64,000 nt of DNA from CALBTQ01 sp036725605 (GTDB lineage: Bacteria > Lernaellota > Lernaellaia > Lernaellales > Lernaellaceae): positions 12,956-76,955 of the forward strand of contig DAIMDW010000030.1 of NCBI GenBank assembly GCA_036725605.1, in the 5' to 3' direction. Below, in pieces: positions 26,692 to 35,209 of the stretch. Under the pieces are notes generated by a model. The model was given only the letters and a program-made list of their open reading frames with translations. It was not told the DNA's origin and did not search any database. A program made the translations under genes and the position numbers. The stretch's first letter is position 1. Each line of letters begins with the position of its first letter.

Positions 26692-28094
26692 CCGATCGCC
26701 TCTCCCTTCAGCCCGCGCACGATACGTTCCATGCGCATGCCGCGACTGCCCTTCACCAAAATCACGTCGCCCCGCTGCGCCCAGGCGCGCAGGTCGTTCA
26801 CGATGTCGCCTTGTTCGTCAAAGATGCTGATCGCCTCGTCGGTCATCTTTTCCTCGCGCGCGCCGTCGGCGACGTGCTCGGCCTGTTCGCCCAGCAGGAT
26901 CAGCCGGTCCAGCCGCGTTTTCGCCGCGTGCCGGCCCAGGCGCCGGTGCGCCGCCTGCGTCTCGTCGCCCAGCTCGAACATGTCGCCCAGCACGGCCACC
27001 TTGCGCCCCTGCCCGGCCAGCTCGGCCAGCGCGGCCAGCGCCGCGTCCATGCTGCGCGGATTGGCGTTGTACGTGTCGTCGATCACCGTCACGCCGAAGA
27101 TGTTGAGCACGCGGCTGCGCATCGCCGGCGGCCGGAACGCCTCCAGCCCGCGCGCGATCGTTTGCGCGTCCACCCCGAAGGCGTGCGCCGCGCCCGCCGC
27201 GGCCAGCGCGTTGAGCACGTTGTGCCGCCCGAAGCACGACAGCGCGACCTCGACCGTCTCCTCGCCGATCGCCAGCGTCGCCCGGATGCCCTCGAAGCCC
27301 TGCGGCGTCACGCTCAGCGCGCGCACCGTCGCCTCGCTTTGCGGATCGGCCGAAAAATAAAGGCTGTGGAACGGCTTGCCTTCGCCCATGCGCATCACGC
27401 GCGGATCGTCGGCGTTGAGCACCACCGTGTTTTTCTCGGTGAAGTTCTCCAGCAGTTCGCCCTTGGCCTCGGCCACCGCGCCGATCGTCTTCAAATGTTC
27501 CAGGTGCACCGCGCTCACGTTGGTGATCACGCCGATGTTCGGCTGCGCGATCTGCGCCAGGCGGCGGATCTCGCCGCGCATGCTCATGCCCATTTCCAGC
27601 ACCGCCACCTCGTGGTCGGCGGTCAGCCGGAAGACGGTCAGCGGCAGGCCGATCAGGTTGTTGAAGTTGCCCTCGTTGCGCAGCACCTTGCCCGGCCGCG
27701 CGAGGTTCATGATCTCGTAGAGCATCTCCTTGGTCGTCGTCTTGCCCGTCGAGCCGGTCACGGCCAGCACCGGAATTTTCCGCTGCGCCAGCGTCCAGCG
27801 CGCCAGATCGCCCAGCGCCGTGAGCGTGTCGGGCACGCGGATGACCGCCGCGGTCGTGTCGGGCGGCAGCTCGACGTTCTCGCTGATCACCAGTCCGGTC
27901 GCCCCCTGCGCCAGCGCCTGGACGATGAAGCGGTGCCCGTTGAAGTTCGGTCCGACCAGAGCGACGAAGCATTCGTGCGGCCGCAACGAGCGCGTGTCGG
28001 TGCTCACGCCGGCGAAACGCTCCCCGGCCTGGCCCCGATACAGCGTGCCGCCGACAGCGGCGGCGACGGATTGCGCCGTGTACAGATCGTGCAT
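26688..28094 (-). CDS. murF: UDP-MurNAc-tripeptide--D-alanyl-D-alanine ligase MurF
   Basis: About 468 residues. N-terminal GVSTDTRSLRPHECFVAL, central VTGSTGKTTTKEMLYEI, EMGMSMRGEIRRLAQIAQP, and C-terminal DDTYNANPRSMDAALAALAE. It adds D-Ala-D-Ala to complete the pentapeptide precursor. The ATG at 28094 is favoured over the GTG at 28097 because GGAG is seven bases upstream; it shares its A with the murE stop (TGATG). Confidence 0.96.
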   Translation of the reverse strand: MHDLYTAQSVAAAVGGTLYRGQAGERFAGVSTDTRSLRPHECFVALVGPNFNGHRFIVQALAQGATGLVISENVELPPDTTAAVIRVPDTLTALGDLARWTLAQRKIPVLAVTGSTGKTTTKEMLYEIMNLARPGKVLRNEGNFNNLIGLPLTVFRLTADHEVAVLEMGMSMRGEIRRLAQIAQPNIGVITNVSAVHLEHLKTIGAVAEAKGELLENFTEKNTVVLNADDPRVMRMGEGKPFHSLYFSADPQSEATVRALSVTPQGFEGIRATLAIGEETVEVALSCFGRHNVLNALAAAGAAHAFGVDAQTIARGLEAFRPPAMRSRVLNIFGVTVIDDTYNANPRSMDAALAALAELAGQGRKVAVLGDMFELGDETQAAHRRLGRHAAKTRLDRLILLGEQAEHVADGAREEKMTDEAISIFDEQGDIVNDLRAWAQRGDVILVKGSRGMRMERIVRGLKGEAIG

Positions 28095-29605
28095 CACGTT
28101 TCTCCAAGGCGCCGCGCCAAAGCCTGCGCGGCCACTTCCCGATCGTCAAAGTGAATGCGTTCGCGACCGATGATCTGATAGTCCTCGTGCCCCTTGCCGG
28201 CCAGCAACACGATGTCGCCGGGCCGCGCGGCCTGCACCGCCAGTTCGATCGCCCGCGCCCGGTCGGGTTCGACCGCATAGGCCGGCGTTTCGTTCCCCGG
28301 CAATTGTTCCGGCGCGATGCGTGAAAGGCCGGTCTCGCTCATTCCCGGCAAAATCATCTCGATGATCTTCAACGGGTCTTCGCTACGCGGATTGTCGTTG
28401 GTCACCAGCGCCAGGTCGGCGCGCTCGGCCACCGCCCGGCCCATCAGCGGCCGCTTGCCCATGTCGCGGTCGCCGCCGCAACCGAACACGGCGATCACCC
28501 GCCCCCGCGCCAGCCGCCGCAGCGTGGAGAGCACCGAGGACAGCGCGTCGGGCGTGTGCGCGTAATCGACCAGCACCAGGAAATCCTGCCGGCCCACCGG
28601 ATCGAGCCGGCCGGGCACGCGGTGACAGTTCGCCAGACCGGCGCGCACCACCTCGGCCGGAACCTTCAGGCCGTAGCACGCCGACGCCGCGGCCAGCACG
28701 TTGACCTGCTGAAAATCGCCGAGCAGCGGACAGGCGAGTTCCACCGCTTCCGAGCCGTAGGCCAGCGTGCCGCGCAGGCCGTCGAAGTCGCTTTGCACGT
28801 CCAGCCAGTGCAGTTCCTCGCCCAGACCGAAGGGCACCGTCCGCACCGGCGTGGCGGCCAGCACCTGACTGCCCGCCGGATCGTCCAGGTTGATCGCCGC
28901 GAACACGTCGGGCTTGGTGCGCGCCGACACGGGCAGAATTTCGTCGAACAAGCGGATCTTCGCGGCCAGGTAGGCGTCCAGCGCGCCGTGGAAGTCCAGG
29001 TGATCGCGCGAGAGGTTGGTGAACACGCCCGCGTCCAGGATGCAGCCGACGGTCCGCCGCAGTTGCAGCGCGTGGCTGGAGATTTCCATGACCACCGTGT
29101 CCACGCCGGCCTGCTTCATCTCGACGAGCATGGCCACCAGGTCCGGCGCCTCGGGCGTGGTGAAGCGCGCCGGTTTGATCGTGCCGTTGTAGCGATAGTT
29201 GACCGTGCCGATCACGCCGACCTCGCGTCCCCAGGCGCGAAACACCTCTTCGAGCAGATAGGTGATCGTCGTCTTGCCGTTGGTGCCGGTGATGCCCACG
29301 ACCGTCATCGACGCGGTCGGGTCGCCCGCCAGCCGATGCGCGGCCATCGCGGCGAACCGGCGCGCGTCGGGCACGCGCACCAGGGGCACGTCGCCGGTGT
29401 CGATGCGATCCTCGGCGGCCACGGCGGCCGCTCCGGCGGCCACGACCTGCGGCACGTACTTCGCGCCGTCCGACGACTGTCCGCGAATCGCCACGAACAG
29501 ATCGCCCGCGCGCGCCTGGCGCGAATCGACGATCGCCCGCGACACGTCGGCGTCACGATCGAACGTCGCCCACGGCAGGTCTTTGGTCAGTTCACTCAGT
29601 CGCAT
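28094..29605 (-). CDS. murE: UDP-MurNAc-tripeptide synthetase MurE (meso-DAP type)
   Basis: 503 residues. N-terminal AIVDSRQARAGDLFVAIRG, P-loop GITGTNGKTTITYLLEEVF, TTPEAPDLVAMLVEM, FTNLSRDHLDFHG. The amino-acid specificity loop reads DNPRSEDP, and DNPR is the meso-diaminopimelate signature (lysine enzymes have DDPN/DNPA). It therefore indicates a DAP-type peptidoglycan as in Gram-negative bacteria. It starts 12 bp after ftsI. Confidence 0.96.
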   Translation of the reverse strand: MRLSELTKDLPWATFDRDADVSRAIVDSRQARAGDLFVAIRGQSSDGAKYVPQVVAAGAAAVAAEDRIDTGDVPLVRVPDARRFAAMAAHRLAGDPTASMTVVGITGTNGKTTITYLLEEVFRAWGREVGVIGTVNYRYNGTIKPARFTTPEAPDLVAMLVEMKQAGVDTVVMEISSHALQLRRTVGCILDAGVFTNLSRDHLDFHGALDAYLAAKIRLFDEILPVSARTKPDVFAAINLDDPAGSQVLAATPVRTVPFGLGEELHWLDVQSDFDGLRGTLAYGSEAVELACPLLGDFQQVNVLAAASACYGLKVPAEVVRAGLANCHRVPGRLDPVGRQDFLVLVDYAHTPDALSSVLSTLRRLARGRVIAVFGCGGDRDMGKRPLMGRAVAERADLALVTNDNPRSEDPLKIIEMILPGMSETGLSRIAPEQLPGNETPAYAVEPDRARAIELAVQAARPGDIVLLAGKGHEDYQIIGRERIHFDDREVAAQALARRLGET

Positions 29606-29617
29606 GCAACTTCCTTC

Positions 29618-31672
29618 TCAGCTCGGCGGCGCGAATTCCACCTGCACCGATTTGTTCGGCGGCAACGCCTGTCCCGGCGCGGGCAACTGCTTGATCGCCA
29701 CGCCCGAGCCGTCCAGCCTCAACTCGATATCGTTCTGGCTCGCCAGCGCCAGCGCCCGGCGCATGGTCAAGCCGATGAAATTCGGCGTCAGCCCCTGGGC
29801 CGTCAACGGCCGGGGCGTGGTCGCCGTCGGCTCCGGCGCCTTGTTTTGCACCAGCAGCCGGCGGTCGATTTCCCGCTCGAGCTCGTCTTCCTCGTCGGTC
29901 TTGTCCGGGTAGATGTTCAGGTGCCGCAGGCTGCGTTCGGCGATCTGCTTGAACGCCGGCGCGCCCGCCAGCCCGCCCGGTTCCTTGTTGGCCGGCTCGT
30001 CGATCACCACGACGATCCCCAGGCGCGGATGATCGCCCGGCACCAGGCCCACGAAACTGCTCACCCGCTTGTCGGGGTGGTAGGTCTTCATTCCCTCGAC
30101 GACCTTGTAGGCGGTGCCGGTCTTGCCCGCGACCGAAAAATCCTTCAGCGCGGCCTGGGTCGCCGTGCCGCCCGGCTGCGTCACCAGGCGCATCATCGCC
30201 ATGACCTTGTCGGTCACCTGCAGGCTGACCACTCGCCGCTGAATGTCCGGATTGTTGCGCTCGATCACCCGCCCGTTGTCGTCGATCGTCTCGGCTACGA
30301 CGTACGGTTTCATCAGCCGCCCGCCGTTGCCCAGCGCGCACATCGCCGTCAACAACTGGAGCGCCGTCACGTTGATGCCGTGCCCGTAGGCGTGCGTGCA
30401 GGTCGTGATCGGCCACCAGTTCTTGTAATGGCGCAGTTGACCGACCGCTTCGCCGGGCAGGTCGATGCCCGTGCGCTTGCCGAAGCCGAACTGCACCAGC
30501 CAGTTGTACATTTTCTCTTTGCCGATGCGCTGCGCCAGCTTCGCCGCGCCGATGTTCGAGCTGACCTGGATGATCTCCGCCGGCGTCAGCGACCCGTGCG
30601 GCTTCGAATCGTGAATGACGCTGCCCATGTAATGGTACAGACCGTTCTCGCAGAAAATGCGCTCGTTCAGGTCGACCTTGCCTTCCTCCAGCGCCATGAC
30701 CATCGTCAGCGGCTTGAAGGTCGAACCGGGCTCGTACATGTCGGTGATCGCCCGGTTGCGCCGATAGTCCGCCGGCGCCTCGCCCGGCGCGGACGGATCG
30801 AAGGTCGGCCGGTTGGCGATGGCCAGAATCTCGCCGGTCTGCACGTCCATCACGATCACCCAGGCCGCTTTCGGACGCAGACGCTTGATTGCGCCGTCCA
30901 GCGCGTCCTCGGCGAACCACTGGATCTTCGCGTCCAGCGTCAGGCGCAGCGTGCCGCCCGGCTTGAAGCCGATCACGTTCACGCCGTCGGGGAAAAACAC
31001 GCGGCCCTTCGCGTCGCGCAGGCCGACCATCTGACCGCTTTGCCCGGCCAGCACGTTGTCGTATTTGAGTTCCAGCCCTTCCTGGCCCTTGGTTTCGATG
31101 TTGGTGAAGCCGATCGTCGCCGCGGCCAGCCGGCCCTGCGGATAATGCCGCTTGGATTCGTTGACCCGCCCGACGCCCTGGGGCAGTTCGAGGTTCTTGA
31201 GCGCCACCGACTCCGCGGCGGAAATCTTGCGCTTGACGAACACGAAGGCGCGCTGACCGGTCAGCTTCTCGCGCAGCTTCGCCTCGTCCAGGCCCAGCAC
31301 CGGCGCCAGCAGCTTGGCCGCCGCGGCCGGATCCTTGATGCGACGCGGCTCGGCGAACACCGTCTCGGCGTTGATGCGCACCGCCAGCGGCTCGCCGTTG
31401 CGGTCCAGAATCTCCCCGCGCGGCTTGGTCAGCTTGATCTGCGTGCCGTGCATCTGGTTGGCCAGATCGACCAGTGCGTCGTGCTTGATCACCGTCAGAT
31501 CCACCGCGCGCGCCAGCAACGCGACGAAGGCGAGCATGAACGCCACCACCAGCACGGTCGCCCGGATGCGCTGGCTTTCCTCCCACGGGAACGCCTTCGC
31601 CGGCCGGGCCGCGCGCGCCTGGGTGCGCCGCCGTTTGTGCGCCTTGTGGCTATCGATCCGCCGGTTGATCAT
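29618..31672 (-). CDS. ftsI: septal transpeptidase FtsI/PBP3 with C-terminal PASTA domain
   Basis: 684 residues: basic cytoplasmic tail, one membrane helix (ATVLVVAFMLAFVALLARAV), pedestal domain beginning GEILDRNGEPLAV, then transpeptidase motifs STFK (in EPGSTFKPLTMVMAL), SSN (VSSNIGAAKLA) and KTGT (VAGKTGTAYK). The last about 65 residues (NFIGLTMRRALALA...SVQVEFAPPS) form a PASTA domain, common in Gram-positive and deltaproteobacterial PBPs and absent from E. coli FtsI. It cross-links septal peptidoglycan with FtsW. Its start overlaps the ftsL end by 23 bp. Confidence 0.95.
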   Translation of the reverse strand: MINRRIDSHKAHKRRRTQARAARPAKAFPWEESQRIRATVLVVAFMLAFVALLARAVDLTVIKHDALVDLANQMHGTQIKLTKPRGEILDRNGEPLAVRINAETVFAEPRRIKDPAAAAKLLAPVLGLDEAKLREKLTGQRAFVFVKRKISAAESVALKNLELPQGVGRVNESKRHYPQGRLAAATIGFTNIETKGQEGLELKYDNVLAGQSGQMVGLRDAKGRVFFPDGVNVIGFKPGGTLRLTLDAKIQWFAEDALDGAIKRLRPKAAWVIVMDVQTGEILAIANRPTFDPSAPGEAPADYRRNRAITDMYEPGSTFKPLTMVMALEEGKVDLNERIFCENGLYHYMGSVIHDSKPHGSLTPAEIIQVSSNIGAAKLAQRIGKEKMYNWLVQFGFGKRTGIDLPGEAVGQLRHYKNWWPITTCTHAYGHGINVTALQLLTAMCALGNGGRLMKPYVVAETIDDNGRVIERNNPDIQRRVVSLQVTDKVMAMMRLVTQPGGTATQAALKDFSVAGKTGTAYKVVEGMKTYHPDKRVSSFVGLVPGDHPRLGIVVVIDEPANKEPGGLAGAPAFKQIAERSLRHLNIYPDKTDEEDELEREIDRRLLVQNKAPEPTATTPRPLTAQGLTPNFIGLTMRRALALASQNDIELRLDGSGVAIKQLPAPGQALPPNKSVQVEFAPPS

Positions 31673-32039
31673 TGATCACCTTCACCTGCTCGGGCAGCGG
31701 CTTGGTCAGTCCCAGCTTGCCGGCCATCTGCTGCAGCCGCTCGGGGCTGCGCAGCTTCAACCGCTCCAACTCCAACTGATTGACTTCGCGTTGCAGCACC
31801 AGAATCGAATCCGATTGCAGCCGGATGTCGTAACCGAGCTGCACCACCTCGCCGCGCGTGTGCGTCAGCAGCAGCGCGTAGGCCACCACGACCGCCAGGA
31901 CGAGGAAAAACATCGCCACGCCGCTCCACCCGATCCACTCGTCGAGCGAACGCGTCGCCTGCCGACGCCGGCGCGCATTGCCGCGCCGTACGCGCGTTTG
32001 GCGCTGTTCATAATCGGTTCTGGCGGTAACCTGACTCAC
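31650..32039 (-). CDS. ftsL: FtsL-like division protein
   Basis: 129 residues with a very basic N-terminal tail (about 40 residues), one membrane helix (GVAMFFLVLAVVVAYALLL) and a periplasmic coiled coil (LQSDSILVLQREVNQLELERLKL), followed by a helix ending PLPEQVKVI. Sequence conservation in FtsL is low, so the call rests on size, topology and position between rsmH and ftsI. It would form the FtsQLB scaffold. Confidence 0.85.
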   Translation of the reverse strand: MSQVTARTDYEQRQTRVRRGNARRRRQATRSLDEWIGWSGVAMFFLVLAVVVAYALLLTHTRGEVVQLGYDIRLQSDSILVLQREVNQLELERLKLRSPERLQQMAGKLGLTKPLPEQVKVINDQPADR

Positions 32040-32078
32040 GGAGCCCTCTTTTTTCCGGTGCCGCTGTTCCGGCGAGCG

Positions 32079-33008
32079 TCAACCCAGGCGCTGGGCCACC
32101 CGCAATTTGGCGCTACGCGCCCGCGGATTGACCCGGCATTCCTCTTCGCTCGGCGTGATCGGCTTGCGCGTCAACTCCCGCAGCGTCGCCCGGTGGCCGC
32201 ATACGCACCGGGGCAGATCCTTGGGACAAACGCAGCCGCGCGCCGCCTCGCGAAAATGGCGTTTGACCAGCCGGTCTTCCAGGCTGTGAAACGAGATCAC
32301 CGCGAGCCGTCCGCCCTCGACCAGCGAATTTTCCGCCGCCGGCAGAAACTCGCTGAGGGCGCCCAACTCGTCGTTGACCGCGATGCGCAACGCCTGAAAG
32401 ATCCGCGTGGCCGAATCGATGCCGCCCGCCCGGCCCGTGCGCGCCACGCGATGCGCCAGCGCCTGCAAGGCCGGACCGGTGAACGGTTCGCCCGTTTCGC
32501 GGTACCGCACGACCGCCCGGGCCATCGCTCGCCAATGCCGCTCCTCCCCGAAATCGCGGAAGATGCGGCCCAATTCCTCTACCGAACTCGTTTGCAGCAG
32601 CCGCGCCGCCGTCGTCGCGTTGCGCTCGTCCATGCGCATGTCCAGTTCGCCTTCGCTGCGAAAGGAGAAACCGCGATCGTCGCCGGTCAACTGCATCGAA
32701 CTTGTCCCTAAATCGGCCAGAATGCCGTTAACTTTCCCGATCCCCAATGAATCGAGCACCTCGCGCAGGTCGCGGAAATTGGCGCGTACGAATTGGATTT
32801 GACTCACGTGTGCCAAGCGCCGCCGCGCAATCGCCAATGCCGCATCGTCTTGATCCAGGGCGATTACGCTTCCTTCCGCGCCCACCGCCGCCGCCAGCAG
32901 CGCGGTGTGTCCGCCGGCGCCGCAGGTGGCGTCGACGAAAACCTGTCCGCTAACGGGCGCGAGAAACTCTATCGTCTCCGCCGGCAGCACCGATTGGTGC
33001 GCCGACAT
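32079..33008 (-). CDS. rsmH: 16S rRNA (cytosine1402-N4)-methyltransferase RsmH
   Basis: 309 residues. Starts MSAHQSVLPAETIEFLAP; SAM-binding motif VDATCGAGGHTALLAA, then NGILADLGTSSMQL, GFSFRSEGELDMRMD and the C-terminal AVISFHSLEDRLVKRHF. It methylates C1402 in the ribosomal decoding centre. The ATG at 33008 shares one base with the mraZ stop (TGATG). A longer upstream frame is an overlap with mraZ and is not used. A C-terminal zinc-like cluster (CVCPKDLPRCVCG) is typical of the family. Confidence 0.96.
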   Translation of the reverse strand: MSAHQSVLPAETIEFLAPVSGQVFVDATCGAGGHTALLAAAVGAEGSVIALDQDDAALAIARRRLAHVSQIQFVRANFRDLREVLDSLGIGKVNGILADLGTSSMQLTGDDRGFSFRSEGELDMRMDERNATTAARLLQTSSVEELGRIFRDFGEERHWRAMARAVVRYRETGEPFTGPALQALAHRVARTGRAGGIDSATRIFQALRIAVNDELGALSEFLPAAENSLVEGGRLAVISFHSLEDRLVKRHFREAARGCVCPKDLPRCVCGHRATLRELTRKPITPSEEECRVNPRARSAKLRVAQRLG

Positions 33009-33463
33009 CAGCTCAACTTTTCGGCCAACGCCCGTTTGGATTCGGCGAAGCGCGCTTTGGAATCCTTGCGCACCTGCGCCCAGACGTCGGCGTCCCAAAT
33101 GCGGAACTTGTCGCCGGCCGCAACGACGACGACCTTTCCGTTCAACCCGATCTCCTCCCGCAAGGTCTGCGGCACCAGGATCCGCCCCTGACCGTCCATC
33201 CCCACCGGCTGCGCCGGGGCGATGAAGTGGTTGTGGAACGCCTCGACGTACGGATCCATCTCCGGCAACCGCTCGAACTTGCGGATGAACTTTTCCCATT
33301 CCGGCTCGGGGTAGACCACCAGACAGTCGTGCTCGCCGACCGTGTCGTTGGTCACCACCAGCAACTCGATGCCCTGCCGGGCCAGCTCGTCGCGGATGGG
33401 CGCGGGCACACTGGTGCGCCCTTTGTTATCCATCGTCTGAGGATAAAGGCCCATGAGCCGCAC
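33008..33463 (-). CDS. mraZ: MraZ transcriptional regulator
   Basis: About 151 residues with two SpoVT/AbrB-type half-domains: DNKGRTSVPAPIRDEL near the start and DGQGRILVPQTLREEI in the middle. MraZ forms rings, binds repeated boxes ahead of its own gene and represses the dcw cluster. I favour the GTG at 33463 (GGAGGGAG eight bases upstream); an ATG at 33454 is possible. It is the first gene of the cluster, behind the promoter at 33520-33549. Confidence 0.94.
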   Translation of the reverse strand: MRLMGLYPQTMDNKGRTSVPAPIRDELARQGIELLVVTNDTVGEHDCLVVYPEPEWEKFIRKFERLPEMDPYVEAFHNHFIAPAQPVGMDGQGRILVPQTLREEIGLNGKVVVVAAGDKFRIWDADVWAQVRKDSKARFAESKRALAEKLS

Positions 33464-33485
33464 GATGTCTGCTCCCTCCGCTCCG

Positions 33486-33500
33486 TCCCACCGTATGGGA
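33486..33500. promoter_or_regulatory. TCCCA-N5-TGGGA inverted boxes in the mraZ leader
   Basis: TCCCACCGTATGGGA lies between the predicted transcription start and the mraZ start. In E. coli, MraZ recognises TGGGN boxes spaced by five bases; here two such boxes have the same spacing but are inverted. Candidate autoregulatory operator. Confidence 0.4.
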
Positions 33501-33519
33501 AAATTTACCACTGAACCGC

Positions 33520-33549
33520 AGTCTAAAGGGATTCAATGCCCTATGTCAA
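33520..33549 (-). promoter_or_regulatory. sigma-70 type promoter of the dcw cluster (Pmra)
   Basis: Minus strand: TTGACA (33549-33544), 18-base spacer, TAGACT (33525-33520). Predicted start near 33513, about 50 bases before mraZ. No stronger promoter is seen in the cluster. Confidence 0.7.
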
Positions 33550-33656
33550 GCAAAACAAACAAAATATATTTAAATAAAAGAGCCATAACTTGCCGTGAAA
33601 TCGGAGCATTTTTCGCGTCCGTAACTTATCCACAGCCTGTGGGTAAATGTGGGGAA
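33547..33656. promoter_or_regulatory. AT-rich tract with three DnaA-box-like sites
   Basis: A perfect DnaA box TTATCCACA at 33626-33634 is followed by two inverted near-matches, TGTGGGTAA (33638-33646) and TGTGGGGAA (33648-33656). The first two form a 10-bp inverted repeat around one base. An AT-rich tract with AAATATATTTAAATAAAA lies at 33547-33580. This may be a DnaA-controlled promoter region or an origin-like element. Confidence 0.45.
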
Positions 33657-33757
33657 AACTTTTTCGGCGGATTTATCGCATAGTCGAATATCCGAAAATC
33701 GGGCGCGCACACGGATGGCCTTGGACCGCTAAATATAGAGCGGCCCCTTATTGGGCA

Positions 33758-33771
33758 CACAACATGTTGTG
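33758..33771. promoter_or_regulatory. 14-bp perfect palindrome CACAACATGTTGTG
   Basis: A perfect palindrome in the gene-free stretch between mraZ and the NUDIX gene. The same stretch (33657-33831) also has an imperfect hairpin CCGCT...AGCGG near 33727-33744. No protein can be assigned and no gene is present in 33464-33831. Confidence 0.3.
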
Positions 33772-33831
33772 GTTGGATGCGGAAGGAAAAGAAGGGGAGT
33801 TCGTCAAATTAACGTCACTACCCTACCGGAA

Positions 33832-34236
33832 TCAATAGCGGCCGGAGAAATAATCCACAAGAATTTGACGGTGATCGAAGGCCAGATCGAGGGCCAGCGC
33901 CTCATCTTCGGTGAAGACGCCCAGGTGCTTCGCGTCGTCCGCCGCGCGCGGCTCGCCGACCGCCTCGGCCTCGAACACGACCGACAGGGTGTGCAAACGC
34001 GTGTCGCGCCCGGGGTCGCTGTACACGTGCATCTGGCGCACGAGGGTGACGTCGAGGTTGGTCTCCTCCCTCGCCTCGCGCACCGCCGCCGTTTCGGCCG
34101 ACTCGCCCCGGTCGACAAACCCCCCGGGAATCGCCCAGCCGTGCGGCGGGTTTTTGCGCTCGATCAGCACAATGCGCCGGTCAGGCAAACGGATAATGAT
34201 GTCCACAGTGCAGTACGGCGTTTCCGGCGGCCACAT
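33832..34236 (-). CDS. NUDIX hydrolase (ADP-ribose pyrophosphatase-like)
   Basis: 134 residues. The NUDIX box is complete: GGFVDRGESAETAAVREAREETNL, with the metal-binding REAREET core; preceded by LIERKNPPHGWAIPGG. These enzymes split nucleoside diphosphates linked to another moiety. The short length and WAIPGGFVDRGE are typical of ADP-ribose or NADH pyrophosphatase-type members; the substrate is inferred. Host-like base composition. Single gene upstream of the dcw promoter region on the same strand. Confidence 0.9.
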   Translation of the reverse strand: MWPPETPYCTVDIIIRLPDRRIVLIERKNPPHGWAIPGGFVDRGESAETAAVREAREETNLDVTLVRQMHVYSDPGRDTRLHTLSVVFEAEAVGEPRAADDAKHLGVFTEDEALALDLAFDHRQILVDYFSGRY

Positions 34237-34349
34237 CGATCACCTCGTCGTCGGTTTTTCCCACCATGAACTTCGCCCCCGCCGCCGTCAAGGGTGACGA
34301 CGCCGAAGGTCATGATTGAAACGTGTTACCTATTGTCCTGATTGTTCCA

Positions 34350-34412
34350 ATTCATTCCGCATTCCGCATTCGAAATTCCGCATTGGAGGCATTCGCCATT
34401 CCGCATTGGAGA
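34350..34412. repeat. imperfect tandem repeat of ATTCCGCATT units
   Basis: Four to five copies of a CATTCCGCATT-like unit, two of them extended to CCGCATTGGAG, lie just ahead of the nitroreductase gene. The rest of 34237-34454 shows no gene. Confidence 0.55.
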
Positions 34413-34454
34413 AGGTCGTGTTAAACTTGCGGCAAACGTACTATGGAGTAAGCC

Positions 34455-35129
34455 ATGAAAAAGTTGATTGCCCTATCCGCGCTTTGCGCCTTGGTGTCCT
34501 TGTTGCTGATCGCCGCGCCCGCGATGGCGGAAGAGACGCGGTCGATCCAACTGCCCGCGCCGCAGACCGACGGCGGCCGGCCGCTGATGCAGGCGCTCCA
34601 AGAGCGTCGATCCAATCGCGAGTTCGCCGGCGACAAGCTGCCGCCGCAGGTGCTGTCCGATCTGCTGTGGGCCGCCGACGGCGTCAACCGGCCCGACGAC
34701 GGCCGGCGCACCGCGCCCTCGGCGATGAACTGGCAGGAGATCGACATCTACGTCGCCCTGGCCGAAGGGCTGTATCTGTACGAACCCAAAACGCACAGCC
34801 TGAAGCTGATCGTCGCGCAGGATCTGCGCGGCAAAACCGGCAAGCAGGGCTTCGTCGACGACGCGCCGCTGAACCTGATTTACGTCGCCGACCACAAGCG
34901 CATCGGGCTGATGACCAAGGCGGTCACCTCGACCGAAGACCGCGCGCTCTACACCGCCGCCGACACCGGCTGCATCGTGCAGAACGTCTACCTCTTCTGC
35001 GCCTCGGCCGGCCTGTCCACGGTGGTGCGCGGCTGGATCGACCGCGACGGCCTCGCCAAGGCGATGAACCTACGCGACGACCAGAAGATCATCCTGGCGC
35101 AAACGGTGGGTTATCCGAAAAAGAAGTGA
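34455..35129 (+). CDS. exported nitroreductase-family protein (SagB-type)
   Basis: 224 residues. A signal peptide (KKLIALSALCALVSLLLIAAPAMA) precedes the flavin nitroreductase fold: LMQALQERRSNREFAGDKLP, the FMN phosphate-binding start; APSAMNWQEIDIYV; and TGCIVQNVYLFCASAGLSTVVRG near the end. Family members are FMN-dependent oxidoreductases; a signal peptide is unusual but found in periplasmic SagB-like proteins. Substrate unknown. The ATG at 34455 has GGAG eight bases upstream. No partner gene next to it. Confidence 0.85.
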   Translation: MKKLIALSALCALVSLLLIAAPAMAEETRSIQLPAPQTDGGRPLMQALQERRSNREFAGDKLPPQVLSDLLWAADGVNRPDDGRRTAPSAMNWQEIDIYVALAEGLYLYEPKTHSLKLIVAQDLRGKTGKQGFVDDAPLNLIYVADHKRIGLMTKAVTSTEDRALYTAADTGCIVQNVYLFCASAGLSTVVRGWIDRDGLAKAMNLRDDQKIILAQTVGYPKKK

Positions 35130-35209
35130 GGTTGGTTTGGATCGCCGCCTGCTTACTGTTCGGGAAGATCGTAACTAATTCATGTAATTCAAATGATTCA
35201 TCAATTCCC

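Noticed and set aside
28556..31675. A 1039-codon plus-strand frame
   Set aside because: It is antisense to murE, ftsI and part of ftsL, which have full catalytic motifs; its His/Arg/Gln-rich translation is typical of a high-GC shadow.
33547..33656. Chromosome origin (oriC)
   Set aside because: Only one perfect DnaA box, and no dnaA, dnaN, rpmH or gidA nearby. Kept as a regulatory candidate instead.
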